From assembly GCA_025454975.1 (NCBI GenBank), contig JALONK010000005.1, forward strand, positions 47,896 through 111,895: a stretch of 64,000 nucleotides of DNA, written 5' to 3'. Below are positions 31,789 to 42,546 of the stretch, one piece after another (position 1 is the stretch's first letter; every line of letters begins with the position of its first letter). A program made the position numbers and the translations under genes. This stretch comes from Bacteroidia bacterium (lineage in GTDB: Bacteria > Bacteroidota > Bacteroidia > UKL13-3). The notes under the pieces are model-generated. The model was not told the origin of the DNA. It saw nothing but the letters and a program-made list of their open reading frames with translations, and did no database searches.

Positions 31789-31919
31789 TTTATTTTTACC
31801 GGTTGTTTTTAATGATGGAATTTAGCCCACTAAGGTTGCAATATATTTTGATTTTTTCTTAAAAAAACGTAATTGAAACCACTATATGGATTCAATTGTA
31901 TAATTTAGTGAAATAAATT

Positions 31920-34900
31920 TTGAAATTGAATAAACGTTGGCTCATAAGTATTGCAGTTTTATTTATAATTCTGTTAATTGATAAACAGGCACTTGCGCAA
32001 AATAATCCTGATATCAATACCGGATTTATTGCCAATCGTGGTCAATGGGAAAACAGTTCTCAATTTTTATTAAGTGCAGGTACCTTCGAAGCATTTTTCC
32101 ATCCTGATGGGATACAATATTTCTTTCAAAACCCAAAAGATGTAAAAGATTTCTTCGACCACCAAACCAATCCACATCTATTAAAATCAAAAAAAATTGA
32201 ATGTTTTGCCTTTCAATTAAAATTTGATGGAGCATTAACCCCTGAGATAATCGGAGAAAACAAACAAAAACACTTCTTAAATTTCTTTCAGGGAAATCAG
32301 CCGTCTTCTTGGAGATCTAATGTTCCTGTTTATCAGAAGCTTAGATATGTGAATTTATATTCATCTATTGACTTAGTTTTCTACAATCCTTATTCATACA
32401 ACCTTAAGTATGACTTTATAATTAAACCCGGGGGTAATATTGAAGATATTAGCATGACTTACCATGGTGCTACTTCAATAAATTTGAAGAAAGGTAATTT
32501 AGAAATTAAAGGAGGCTTTGCTTCTATTCTTGAACAAAAACCATTTGCTTATCAGGTAATACGTGGTGACACAATTATAGTTCCTTGTAGATTTGTTGTT
32601 ATAAAGAATCAGGTTCGCTTTAATGTTGACCCGTACAATCCTGAATTTCCATTAATTATTGATCCACAGCTAGTTTTTAGTACGTATAGCGGAAGTTCAG
32701 TTGATAATTTTGGACATGCTGCAACATACGATGACCAAGGAAATCTTTATACAGCGGGGATTGCAAGAAATCCTACAACTTTGGCAAATGGTAAATATCC
32801 AACCACTAGTGGCGCATTTCAAGTGATTTGGGGTGGTGGTGTAGGTTCGTGGCCACAAGCCGGTTTCCCATGCGATATTGCGGTTAGTAAATATAATAAT
32901 GATGGGAGCAGCTTGTTATATGCCACATATATTGGTGGGTCACTTAATGAATATCCTATAAGTATAATTGCCGACAAAAATAGTGATTTGGTGATGCTAT
33001 CAGCCGTTTTATCTGCTAATTTTCCAACTACCCTTAATGCAATTCAAACCATCAAATCAGACTCATTCGACATCGCTTTAACCAGATTTAATAGTAATGG
33101 TACACAATTAATTGGAAGCACATATTTTGGTGGGAACGGAATTGACGGATTAAACGTAGGAGATTCGCTTAGAATGAATTATGCGGATGAGTTTAGGGGT
33201 GAGCTTATTATTGCGCCGAATAGCGACATTTATGTTGTTTCTAATACAACTTCTAGTAATATTACTACCTCCCCTAATGCTTTCCAGAATATAAAACAGT
33301 TTGGACAAGATGGACTGATTTTTTGTACCAATAATTTACTTACCCAATTAAAACATTGCTCATATTTTGGTAGAGAAAAACAAGATGCCCTTTATTCCAT
33401 CGACTTTGATTTTAATGGAAATGTTTTGATAGCAGGTGGTACACAAAGTACTACCTTTACCCCTACAGCAGGCTTTAACTTCGCCCAAAATAGAGGTGGG
33501 ATTAGCGAAGGATTTATCGCTCGATTAACGCCATCATTACAATCGTTAACAGGTTTCAGATATTGGGGTGGGGCAGACTACGACCAAGCTTATTTTATCA
33601 AAACCGACCCCACAGGAAATCCGGTTGTTTTCGGACAATCTTTTGATAGTTTGTCGGTAACTTCAGGCGTTTATCAAAATACTTCGGGCTCTTTATATGT
33701 TACAAAATTCAGTGCTGATTTGGGTCAAATCATTTTTTCGACAAGATTAGGTAATGGTGTTTCAAGAAATGCATTATCGCCCAGCGCTTTTATGGTAGAT
33801 GTTTGCGGACGAATTTATGGCTCCGTCTGGGGTGGGGCTGTAAACTTTCAGTCGCGCTATCGGTTATTAAATCCTGCCACTTTCTCAAGCACTACTAACA
33901 ACTTACCGCTATCCGCTGACGCCTATCAAAGCAATACTGACGGAAGCGATTTTTGGCTATTTGTGCTCAGTCCATCAGCTGATAGCTTATCTTACGCGAC
34001 CTATTTTGGAGAAATAAATGATGCCGACCACGTTGATGGAGGAACAAGCAGGTTTGATAAACGTGGAATTGCCTATCAATCCATATGTGCAAGTTGTAAC
34101 ACCGGGTTATTTGGAAGTCTGCCCACCACTTCAGAAAGTTTTTCACCCCAAAATAAAAGTCCAAGATGTAGCAATGCTTCACTAAAATTTGATTTCAGAC
34201 AAGGCAATGTCTTAACTGCTGATTTCAAACCTTCGCCAAGAAATGGATGTAATGATAGCAGCGTTCGTTTTGAAAATACATCATACAATGCCACCCGTTA
34301 TTATTGGTTTATTAATAACGTGTTGGTTGACAGCACTGTAAATTTAGAAAAAACTTTTACCAGTACCGGTACTTATAAAATTAAGTTAATTGCCTTTAAC
34401 CCCGGGGCCTGCAATGCCATTGATAGCAACGAAAAAGAAATTAAGATTGATGTAGGCGTAACAGCTTCCTTTTCAATTTCGCAAGATACTTGTGGAAGAA
34501 ATATCCAATTTAATAATTTAAGTAAAGCTAAAAACAATGCTGTTGTACCATTTTTATGGGAGTTTGGAGATGGCGATACTTCAACACTCTTAAATCCAAA
34601 ACATGCCTACACAGATAACGGTGTATACCTTGCCAGGCTAATTATGAATATTGGAAGTCATTGTGCTGATACTGCTACTTTATTGATAAACTACGATTCG
34701 ACAGGGCAAAAAATAAAAGCAACCATAAGCCCTATTCCAATATTACTTTGTGAACCAACATTGGTTAAAATTCGTTCAACCGACACTAACGTTGGTATTC
34801 ATCAATGGCGTATGGATAATAAATCAACAAATTACGGTGCCGGTGGATTTGATACTATTTTATTTGCAGGTATTTATAAAGTTAGCTTAGTAAAATCAGA

Positions 34901-36488
34901 TAGCATTTCTTGCAATAAATCTGATACGGCATCAATTGTATTATCTGTTTTTAAAGAAACTTTTCCGGAATTTAGCTACACTTTAGACTCATGCTTGCTT
35001 AAGGTATCATTCAACAATCTATCTAGTGCTGCAAGTGGAGATACTGTTAACTATTTATGGCTTTTTGGAGATGGGAATTTCTCTACCTCAGTAAATCCTG
35101 AATATAGATATGCGGATACCGGAACTTATCAGGTAACGTTATGGGTGAACAGAGGCTTTTTATGTGAAAAAATATTAACAAAAGAAGTAAAGGTATATCC
35201 AAGCATTAGATTTTTAAATGCAGCTTTCATCGTCAATAAAAATCCTTTATGTGAACCCGATACTTTAAAGTTGACTAACGTAAGTACAGGTGCAAATAAA
35301 TCTTATTGGCTGATAAATGATGTACTCAAAGATAGCACTTCTAACTTTGAAGCATTTATACAAACGCAAGGTTCAATAAAAGTTAAGCTTGTAGTTATAA
35401 ACCCTAATGGCTGTAAAACTGCTGATACTACGGAAAAAGAAATAATATCGGCAGCTAAAGCATTAGCATCCTTTTCAGCGCTTAGAGACTCTTGTACATC
35501 GCTTATAAAAATAAAAAACAATAGTGTAAACTTTAGCAGTTCACCAATTACCTATACATGGTTATTAGGAAACGGTAATATAACCAACGATGTAAACCCT
35601 AACATTCAATATGACACCAATGGTTTATACAAGATTACATTAATTGTAAATAATGGCACAGCATGCGCAGATACAGCGGAACAAATAATTTTTTATGATA
35701 GTTTAAGCCATATTCTTGATGTTGATTTACAAATCAAGGATTCGCAGTATTGCTCTCCTGCTTATATAAGTGCTTTTAAAACCGGTATTGGTGGAAAGCA
35801 ACTATCGTTTTTGCTCAACGGTATTTTAAAATCTACTGATTCGGTATATAAGGATACTATAAATTTACCGGGCAGATATATTTTACAATTAATTGTTAAG
35901 GATAGTATTAGTTGTAAAAAAGCTGATACTATAACCAAACCTATTATTGTATCGGCAAAACAAGAAGCTGCATTTAGTTTGTCTCGCGACAGTTGTTCAC
36001 TTCGAGTAAAATTTATTCCAGCCTCCGGCACTAGATTACCATTAAACTGGTATTTTGGCAATGGTGACAGCAGCAACCAATTAATCCCGGAATATGAATA
36101 CCGAGAAGCCGGTGTTTATAAAATAATGCTGATAACCGAACCGGAAAGTTTTTGCGCAGATACCATGGTTTTAGAAACTTTGATTGATGGTGATAGTGTT
36201 GAAACGGTTAATGTTCCTAATGTTTTTACCCCTAATAAAGATGGGCTTAATGATTGTTTTTTTGTAAAAGGAGCAACTGCTACTTGTGATGAATATTTTA
36301 TTGAGGTGTATAATAGATGGGGGCTTCCGGTATACAGAAATGATGATGGAAGCAGATGTTGGAATGGTAAAACTTTTAATGGTGATGACCTTCCATCAGG
36401 TGTTTATTTTTACATCATGCGAATTAAAAGAAAAAACGGCTTTCAACTGGAAGATAATGGAACCATTAGCCTAATTAGAGAAGAATAA
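31920..36488 (+). CDS. Very large (1522 aa) secreted gliding-motility C-terminal-domain protein with PKD-like repeats
   Basis: Signal peptide; LWEFGDGDTSTLLNPKHAYTDNGVYLARL units; C-terminus VNVPNVFTPNKDGLNDCFFVKG...EVYNRWGLPVYRN...WNGKTFNGDDLPSGVYFYIM. Confidence 0.87.
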   Translation: MKLNKRWLISIAVLFIILLIDKQALAQNNPDINTGFIANRGQWENSSQFLLSAGTFEAFFHPDGIQYFFQNPKDVKDFFDHQTNPHLLKSKKIECFAFQLKFDGALTPEIIGENKQKHFLNFFQGNQPSSWRSNVPVYQKLRYVNLYSSIDLVFYNPYSYNLKYDFIIKPGGNIEDISMTYHGATSINLKKGNLEIKGGFASILEQKPFAYQVIRGDTIIVPCRFVVIKNQVRFNVDPYNPEFPLIIDPQLVFSTYSGSSVDNFGHAATYDDQGNLYTAGIARNPTTLANGKYPTTSGAFQVIWGGGVGSWPQAGFPCDIAVSKYNNDGSSLLYATYIGGSLNEYPISIIADKNSDLVMLSAVLSANFPTTLNAIQTIKSDSFDIALTRFNSNGTQLIGSTYFGGNGIDGLNVGDSLRMNYADEFRGELIIAPNSDIYVVSNTTSSNITTSPNAFQNIKQFGQDGLIFCTNNLLTQLKHCSYFGREKQDALYSIDFDFNGNVLIAGGTQSTTFTPTAGFNFAQNRGGISEGFIARLTPSLQSLTGFRYWGGADYDQAYFIKTDPTGNPVVFGQSFDSLSVTSGVYQNTSGSLYVTKFSADLGQIIFSTRLGNGVSRNALSPSAFMVDVCGRIYGSVWGGAVNFQSRYRLLNPATFSSTTNNLPLSADAYQSNTDGSDFWLFVLSPSADSLSYATYFGEINDADHVDGGTSRFDKRGIAYQSICASCNTGLFGSLPTTSESFSPQNKSPRCSNASLKFDFRQGNVLTADFKPSPRNGCNDSSVRFENTSYNATRYYWFINNVLVDSTVNLEKTFTSTGTYKIKLIAFNPGACNAIDSNEKEIKIDVGVTASFSISQDTCGRNIQFNNLSKAKNNAVVPFLWEFGDGDTSTLLNPKHAYTDNGVYLARLIMNIGSHCADTATLLINYDSTGQKIKATISPIPILLCEPTLVKIRSTDTNVGIHQWRMDNKSTNYGAGGFDTILFAGIYKVSLVKSDSISCNKSDTASIVLSVFKETFPEFSYTLDSCLLKVSFNNLSSAASGDTVNYLWLFGDGNFSTSVNPEYRYADTGTYQVTLWVNRGFLCEKILTKEVKVYPSIRFLNAAFIVNKNPLCEPDTLKLTNVSTGANKSYWLINDVLKDSTSNFEAFIQTQGSIKVKLVVINPNGCKTADTTEKEIISAAKALASFSALRDSCTSLIKIKNNSVNFSSSPITYTWLLGNGNITNDVNPNIQYDTNGLYKITLIVNNGTACADTAEQIIFYDSLSHILDVDLQIKDSQYCSPAYISAFKTGIGGKQLSFLLNGILKSTDSVYKDTINLPGRYILQLIVKDSISCKKADTITKPIIVSAKQEAAFSLSRDSCSLRVKFIPASGTRLPLNWYFGNGDSSNQLIPEYEYREAGVYKIMLITEPESFCADTMVLETLIDGDSVETVNVPNVFTPNKDGLNDCFFVKGATATCDEYFIEVYNRWGLPVYRNDDGSRCWNGKTFNGDDLPSGVYFYIMRIKRKNGFQLEDNGTISLIREE

Positions 36489-36489
36489 C

Positions 36490-36921
36490 CTAAGCTTTTT
36501 TGATTACATCCCAACTATGGTCGCCTAATAGCTTAACGCTGGCAACAAATTTCATTTTTGAAGATTTTCCCCACTCATTTGGGCCAATTAACGAAAGTGT
36601 AAAATGATTCTCCTTTTCGTATAGGTGATAAACTTGATTAACGACCGGCGTAAAACGTAAGTCGGATGCGTAAATTTGTTCAGAAATTTTTAAACGTTCT
36701 TCTATATCGCGTACTTGCTGCATGATTAAATCGGCTTGCTTTTTAAGCATTGCCATTTCTTGTTGTGCATAGTGATGCATGGCTTCAACAGCATTTGCGC
36801 GAATCTTATTTTTATCTTCAGCCTTAATTACCGGAGAACTTACAGAAAGGGGTATTGGACTTAAGGAGGCCGAGCCTATATAACTGCCATCTTCGTTATA
36901 GGTTTCTTTTTCGTTTGACAT
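36490..36921 (-). CDS. DUF2452-like protein
   Basis: PIPLSVSSPVIKAEDKNKIRANAVEAMHHYAQQEMAMLKKQADLIMQQVRDIEERLKISEQIY...LIGPNEWG. Confidence 0.7.
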   Translation of the reverse strand: MSNEKETYNEDGSYIGSASLSPIPLSVSSPVIKAEDKNKIRANAVEAMHHYAQQEMAMLKKQADLIMQQVRDIEERLKISEQIYASDLRFTPVVNQVYHLYEKENHFTLSLIGPNEWGKSSKMKFVASVKLLGDHSWDVIKKA

Positions 36922-37053
36922 TATAAATATTAAACTGAAAATGTAGATTAATGTTTAAGATTTTTAGATTTTTTCAAAAGTAAACAATAAAGTATATAGG
37001 CTGTTATATTGATATAGCTTAATATTTAAGTTATTGGCTATTTTTGTAATCGT

Positions 37054-37896
37054 ATGAATTTAACTGTAGATATTGATTCAAACTCGGGTTTTTGTTTTGG
37101 TGTGGTGTATGCTATTCAAATGGCTGAAGACATCCTCGACGAAACCGGTCATTTATATTGTTTAGGTGATATTGTACATAATGATGAAGAAGTTGAAAGG
37201 CTGAAACAAAAAGGCCTCAAAATAATTGACCATGATACCTTAAGAACACTTAAAGGGGAAAAAGTATTAATTCGCGCCCATGGTGAACCACCTGAAACTT
37301 ACAAATTAGCACTTGATAATGAATTAGAGTTAATTGATGCCAGTTGCCCGGTAGTGCTTAAGCTTCAAAACCGAGTTAGAGACGCCTATAACGACGAAGA
37401 GCAAATTATTATTTATGGAAAACATGGACATGCTGAAGTTGCAGGTTTGCTTGGACAAACAGGGGGGAATGCCATAGTAATTGAAAAATTTGAAGAGCTT
37501 GAAAAATACAAATTGCCTAAAAAAGTTCAACTTTTTAGTCAAACCACCAAAAGCACTAAAAACCTGTACAACCTTAAAAAAATAATTGAAGACAAAGGCG
37601 TTGAAGTAGATTTTAATGATACCCTTTGCCGACAAGTGAGTAACAGAGATGGTGAATTAAGAAAATTTGCTACTAAATATAACAAGATTGTTTTTGTTGC
37701 AGGTAAAAAATCATCAAATGGAAAAGTACTACATGATGTATGTAAAGAAGTAAATTCAAATACCTTCTTTGTAAGCAGCAAAAACGATATTGACGCAACT
37801 TGGTTTAATGATGGAGACACTGTTGGTATCTGTGGAGCAACATCAACACCTCAATGGCAAATGGAAGAAGTGAAAGAAGCCCTATTATTATTATAA
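37054..37896 (+). CDS. ispH: 4-hydroxy-3-methylbut-2-enyl diphosphate reductase
   Basis: GFCFGVVYAIQMAEDIL, GDIVHNDEEVERLK, IRAHGEPPETY, SCPVVLKLQNRV, CGATSTPQWQMEEV. Confidence 0.93.
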   Translation: MNLTVDIDSNSGFCFGVVYAIQMAEDILDETGHLYCLGDIVHNDEEVERLKQKGLKIIDHDTLRTLKGEKVLIRAHGEPPETYKLALDNELELIDASCPVVLKLQNRVRDAYNDEEQIIIYGKHGHAEVAGLLGQTGGNAIVIEKFEELEKYKLPKKVQLFSQTTKSTKNLYNLKKIIEDKGVEVDFNDTLCRQVSNRDGELRKFATKYNKIVFVAGKKSSNGKVLHDVCKEVNSNTFFVSSKNDIDATWFNDGDTVGICGATSTPQWQMEEVKEALLLL

Positions 37897-37898
37897 AA

Positions 37899-38477
37899 AT
37901 GAAAAAAGCTATTTTAATTATTACTACCTTAACTTGCATCAGCTACGCTGCTTATAGTATCTTTTTTAAAACTCCTAATGTTACACATGCACCTATGAAT
38001 AAAAGTTTTTATGATTTAAGTGCTAAGGCTATTGATGGCACAACCTTAATAAAAATGGGCGCATTTAAAGGTAAAAAAATATTAATTGTAAATACAGCTT
38101 CTGAATGTGGCTATACTCCTCAATATGAAGGATTGCAAAAGTTGAGCGAACAATTTAAAGACAAATTAGTAATTATTGGTTTTCCTTGCAATCAATTTGG
38201 CGGGCAAGAACCTGGCAACGGTGAAGAAATTTCTACTTTTTGCAAAAAGAATTATGGTGTTACTTTTCAACTAACCGAAAAAGTTGATGTTAAAGGAAGC
38301 GGCCAACACCCAATCTATCAATGGCTTTGCCAAAAAAGCAATAATGGTGTAGGTGATTATGAAGTAAAATGGAACTTCAATAAATTTTTAATTAGTGAAA
38401 CAGGCGAGTTATTAGGGTACTTCCCTTCTTCTGTGAAACCTAATGCTGAGCAACTAATCAACGCTATTAATAAATAA
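37899..38477 (+). CDS. Glutathione peroxidase family protein
   Basis: KKILIVNTASECGYTPQYEGLQKL, IIGFPCNQFGGQEPG, VKWNFNKFLI; start MKKAILI chosen. Confidence 0.9.
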   Translation: MKKAILIITTLTCISYAAYSIFFKTPNVTHAPMNKSFYDLSAKAIDGTTLIKMGAFKGKKILIVNTASECGYTPQYEGLQKLSEQFKDKLVIIGFPCNQFGGQEPGNGEEISTFCKKNYGVTFQLTEKVDVKGSGQHPIYQWLCQKSNNGVGDYEVKWNFNKFLISETGELLGYFPSSVKPNAEQLINAINK

Positions 38478-38494
38478 CACTTAGTTAACCTAAA

Positions 38495-39604
38495 TCAAAA
38501 AGGCTTACCATGTGTTTGTTTTATTAACCTGTTTACCAAAAAAGGAAATGGTTTTAACATACTTATTACAACATTAGTAATGGTTGGATGACCAAAAACA
38601 GACTGAATAAATTTGCCTGTTTTTAACCGTGATTCAAAAGTAGCTTTCCATTTTTTGCCGTAGTCGGTTATTATCTTCGTTTCATCCATTCCATTCTTAA
38701 TTATGGTTTGCGATAACAAATGCGCTGCGTGCATGGCCATACTCATTCCATTACCACATAATGGGGTAATTAATCCTGCGGTATCTCCGGCCATGATAAT
38801 TCCATTTTGAGCAATTGATTTCCCCTCAAAACTTATTTGTGATATTGCCAATGGCTCATCATACAACGGTTTAAAGTTTTGAAAGTAGTGACTTAAATAC
38901 GGATTTTTATATAGCACCATCTTTTCCATTAATCTTATATCACCATGATGTTCTTTTAAATTATCGCCTGTAGTTAGGTAACACATACAATATTTACCAT
39001 CTTCAATCCTAGAAATCCCACAATAACCATCTTTAAAGTTATGCAATTCGATAATATCATCAGGTAAATCGGCCACTACATGATATTTGACACCAATATA
39101 ATTACTTAAACTTCTTTTTGTTGAAGAAATAAACGAACGATTTAGTTTTACATCTAAGTTAGAACGTTTGCCCCAAGTTCCCAAAACTAATTGTGCGTTA
39201 AACAGTCCATGTGTAGTAGTTAAAGAATGATTTTCTACCTGTAAAACTTTACACCCGGTAATCACATTAACACCAACATCCAAGGCTCGTTGGTACAATA
39301 AATTATCTAAGGTAAATCGGCTAATACCAAAACCGCCCAAAGGTAAATCATGAGCTAATGAGTTACCATTTGGAGCACTTACCTTTAATCTTTTAATGAT
39401 AGGTAAATTAAGTTGAGTTAGGTTTATACCCAATCGGTTTAAATAATCGAAACTTTCCAAACTTACGTATTCGCCACATACTTTATGATACGGGTATTGT
39501 TCTTTTTCAAAAAGCACCACATCAAACCCATTAAGGGCTAATTCAATAGACGATGTTAAGCCTGCTAAGCCTCCGCCAATAATAGCTATTTGATGTGTAT
39601 TCAT
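38495..39604 (-). CDS. NAD(P)/FAD-dependent oxidoreductase (geranylgeranyl-reductase/halogenase-like)
   Basis: MNTHQIAIIGGGLAGLTSSIELALNGFDVVLFEKEQYPYHKVCGEYVS; IIMAGDTAGLITPLCGNGMSMAM; ATGA overlap with the upstream methyltransferase stop. Confidence 0.87.
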   Translation of the reverse strand: MNTHQIAIIGGGLAGLTSSIELALNGFDVVLFEKEQYPYHKVCGEYVSLESFDYLNRLGINLTQLNLPIIKRLKVSAPNGNSLAHDLPLGGFGISRFTLDNLLYQRALDVGVNVITGCKVLQVENHSLTTTHGLFNAQLVLGTWGKRSNLDVKLNRSFISSTKRSLSNYIGVKYHVVADLPDDIIELHNFKDGYCGISRIEDGKYCMCYLTTGDNLKEHHGDIRLMEKMVLYKNPYLSHYFQNFKPLYDEPLAISQISFEGKSIAQNGIIMAGDTAGLITPLCGNGMSMAMHAAHLLSQTIIKNGMDETKIITDYGKKWKATFESRLKTGKFIQSVFGHPTITNVVISMLKPFPFLVNRLIKQTHGKPF

Positions 39605-40299
39605 TTGCCGGGGTATAAAATAATTTGCCACCTGAAGGCCCATTTCCATGAAAGACTAAAAGCTGAATTTGGCATTAATCCAATACATTCTTTTTTAGTA
39701 AACGCCCTTAATACAGAAAGTGCTGCGTCATGCTTAACTAAATATGATTTTGAGAATAAAGCTGTTAACCATTTTATACTATAATAAGCAATCGGATGTC
39801 TATGAATATCATTAATGATTCCAGCTACCTTAACATGTTTCGCAATCCAACTGAATAATGCTTTGTTATCGTCGTCGTTCAGGTGATGGCAAAATAAAGA
39901 ACAGCAGATGATGTCGAATGAATTATTGCCTTCTACCAATTTTCTGTAATCCGATTGATGAAAAGAAATGTTGGGAAAATTAATACAGTTACGGGTTGCA
40001 TATTTAATGCAATCAGCCTTGATATCGGCCCCAACTAAATTCATAGATATCCCGTTTTTTGCTCCCCATGCAGCAATTACTTTTAAAGTATCACCTCCTC
40101 CACTACCAATATCAAGCACCGTATAGGTATATCCTTTCTTTAGGTTTAATGAATGCAATGCTTGAGTTATTACATTGTATCCACCTAAATAATAATTAAT
40201 GGCATGTAACTCTGATAAATTTAAAAATAAGTCATCCTGTGGAATATTTTCATTATCCAACAACTCTTTTTCCTTGCTTCTTGTTCTCCATTTATTCAT
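39601..40299 (-). CDS. SAM-dependent methyltransferase
   Basis: YTVLDIGSGGGDTLKVIAAWG...VGADIKADCI...FDIICCSLFCHHLND. Confidence 0.85.
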   Translation of the reverse strand: MNKWRTRSKEKELLDNENIPQDDLFLNLSELHAINYYLGGYNVITQALHSLNLKKGYTYTVLDIGSGGGDTLKVIAAWGAKNGISMNLVGADIKADCIKYATRNCINFPNISFHQSDYRKLVEGNNSFDIICCSLFCHHLNDDDNKALFSWIAKHVKVAGIINDIHRHPIAYYSIKWLTALFSKSYLVKHDAALSVLRAFTKKECIGLMPNSAFSLSWKWAFRWQIILYPGK

Positions 40300-41272
40300 T
40301 ATGTTTTTGGTTTACATAAACACCAAAATTAAAATCGCTTTGATTGGTGGTTCTCATCCATTCATTTTCTATTTCAAACAACTCTTGTAACAAAGCGGTT
40401 GTTTCAGGTTTATTAAAGTGATGAGCAATATCTTTTAATAAAAAGGTTAATAAATTACCACCATACGGCTTTAGTTCAACCATTTTAAAATGATTATCTA
40501 AAGCTGATAGAATATTAGCCGAATCAGCAGCTTCTGATGGGTCAGACAATACCATTCTTAAATATCCCGGGAAATATACTTTACGTTTTATTTGTGTACT
40601 TAATTTTCGTGTTTTAAAAACATCAGGAACCTTTTCGTCATATACTTTTTGTACTTCACTTTTTCTATGGGCATTAAACTGAAACCTTGATGCTCCTGTA
40701 TATTCATTTATAATCAAATATCCGCCGGGCTTTAACGTTTGCTTTACTTGTTTTAACAAATCATTGATAGCTGTAAAATGATGAAGTGAAGAGTGAAATA
40801 AAACCACATCATACGTATTTTCAGAAAAAGGAAACCGATAAACATCATCAACAAAAAAATGACAACAGTTTACCTTAGCACTCGCAGCATTTTTGATGGC
40901 ATCATTTATTGCAGTTGGAGAAATATCAAAGGCATCAATATGTGAAAACTGTTTATGTTTACCGAAACTAATTTCTTTCATTCCTGTTCCACACCCGATA
41001 CTTAACATCGATACATTATCGGCGGTTTTAAGGTATTTGTTAACTACATAATCAGGATATTCTAATTCGCGATTGCCGGTAATTAATGCATTCCAGCGAC
41101 TTCTAATTTCATCAACTTGCCACCAATTACTACCGGGTACTTCATCAACCTGCCAAGTACTTAAAACCCGTTGATTAGCTGAACTAAAAAACTTTTTAAT
41201 TGCATATGACGAACCTCGTTCTTTAAGCTTATACCACAGGTCAACAAAATCATTTACATGAATCAACCCCAT
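40292..41272 (-). CDS. SAM-dependent class I methyltransferase
   Basis: VSMLSIGCGTGMKEISFGKHKQFSHIDAFDISPTAI...YDVVLFHSSLHHF...LKQVKQTLKPGGYLIINEY. Confidence 0.87.
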   Translation of the reverse strand: MGLIHVNDFVDLWYKLKERGSSYAIKKFFSSANQRVLSTWQVDEVPGSNWWQVDEIRSRWNALITGNRELEYPDYVVNKYLKTADNVSMLSIGCGTGMKEISFGKHKQFSHIDAFDISPTAINDAIKNAASAKVNCCHFFVDDVYRFPFSENTYDVVLFHSSLHHFTAINDLLKQVKQTLKPGGYLIINEYTGASRFQFNAHRKSEVQKVYDEKVPDVFKTRKLSTQIKRKVYFPGYLRMVLSDPSEAADSANILSALDNHFKMVELKPYGGNLLTFLLKDIAHHFNKPETTALLQELFEIENEWMRTTNQSDFNFGVYVNQKHNE

Positions 41273-41730
41273 TATACTAATGCTAAAAATAAAACCTTTT
41301 CCATAGTTGATGGCAGTTTAAACATTCCTTTATTGCTAATCCATTGGTAGTTTGGGTTAGGTTGATAGGATTCTTTCAATAAAATACCTTCTTTAACCTC
41401 AAATGATCCGATGATGTCTTCTTGTTCGGGATTATCAGGATTGGTAGAGCGTTCATCAACAATATAAGCTATAGGATTATTTAATTGAGGCACATGTAAT
41501 TCAGTAGCATCGGCAAAAAGCAACATTGTTTTATGAAACAAGTCGATAAATGCCGGATTATAAGCGATATTGCTGTGAATAATCTTCTCACTATTATCTT
41601 TAAGCATCCCAACAATTGCCTTTTGATTTTTAATTTTAGCTAAGGTTGCTCCATCAAAAAGCGATAATAAGGTTACTTCTTGTGATTCAATTTCGGTTTT
41701 GATGCTATATAAATTCATCATATTGCACAA
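41272..41730 (-). CDS. Hypothetical protein, start coupled to the following methyltransferase
   Basis: 152-aa ORF sharing a boundary base with the adjacent methyltransferase ORF; no recognised motif. Confidence 0.6.
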   Translation of the reverse strand: MCNMMNLYSIKTEIESQEVTLLSLFDGATLAKIKNQKAIVGMLKDNSEKIIHSNIAYNPAFIDLFHKTMLLFADATELHVPQLNNPIAYIVDERSTNPDNPEQEDIIGSFEVKEGILLKESYQPNPNYQWISNKGMFKLPSTMEKVLFLALV

Positions 41731-41838
41731 AGGTATAAAATCATTCCTTTTTACCTTGATAAGAAATGATTGGTTAAGGTTGTGCTGTTTCCAATAAACT
41801 TTTACCTTTGCGCTGCATTAAAATTTAACAAAATAATT

Positions 41839-42531
41839 ATGAAAGTTGGCGTAGTAATTTTTCCCGGGTCTAATTGTGACAAAGACGCACTGTATGCATT
41901 CAATAATCAATTCGGCTGCGAAACAGTTGAATTATGGCATAAAGACACCGATTTAAAAGGCTGCGATTTAATTTTTCTACCCGGTGGTTTTAGTTATGGC
42001 GATTATTTGAGAAGCGGTGCCATTGCAAGATTTTCACCAATTATGCAATCAGTAATCAATTTTTCGGCTAAAGGTGGTTTAGTTTGGGGCGTATGTAATG
42101 GATTCCAAATTTTGTGTGAAGCCGGATTGTTGCCCGGCGTGTTATTGCATAATCAACACCAACAATTTGCTTGTAAAAATGTATATATAAAGGCAGAAAC
42201 TAATAACAGTTTAATTACCCAAAACCTCATCAAAGGGAAAGCACTAAAAATTCCGATCGCTCATGGTGAAGGTCGCTATTTTTGCGATGAACAAACCTTG
42301 ACTGAACTAAAAAATAACGACCAAATTTTATTTCGCTATTGCGATGAAAATGGCGCATTAAACAGTGATGCAAACCCTAATGGCTCATTAGAACATATTG
42401 CAGGTATTACTAACAAAACCCGCAATGTATTCGGGATGATGCCGCATCCTGAACGTGCCGTAGACCAAGACATCTTTAATACCGACGGAAGAGGTTTGTT
42501 TGAAAGCTTGCTAAAACTTCAAACCGCTTAA
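41839..42531 (+). CDS. purQ: Phosphoribosylformylglycinamidine synthase subunit PurQ
   Basis: MKVGVVIFPGSNCDKDALYAF, GGFSYGDYLRSGAIARFSP, GVCNGFQILCEAGLLPG, PIAHGEGRY, GMMPHPERA; start corrected from the ORF-track 41770. Confidence 0.94.
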   Translation: MKVGVVIFPGSNCDKDALYAFNNQFGCETVELWHKDTDLKGCDLIFLPGGFSYGDYLRSGAIARFSPIMQSVINFSAKGGLVWGVCNGFQILCEAGLLPGVLLHNQHQQFACKNVYIKAETNNSLITQNLIKGKALKIPIAHGEGRYFCDEQTLTELKNNDQILFRYCDENGALNSDANPNGSLEHIAGITNKTRNVFGMMPHPERAVDQDIFNTDGRGLFESLLKLQTA

Positions 42532-42546
42532 ACTAATCTTAATAAA

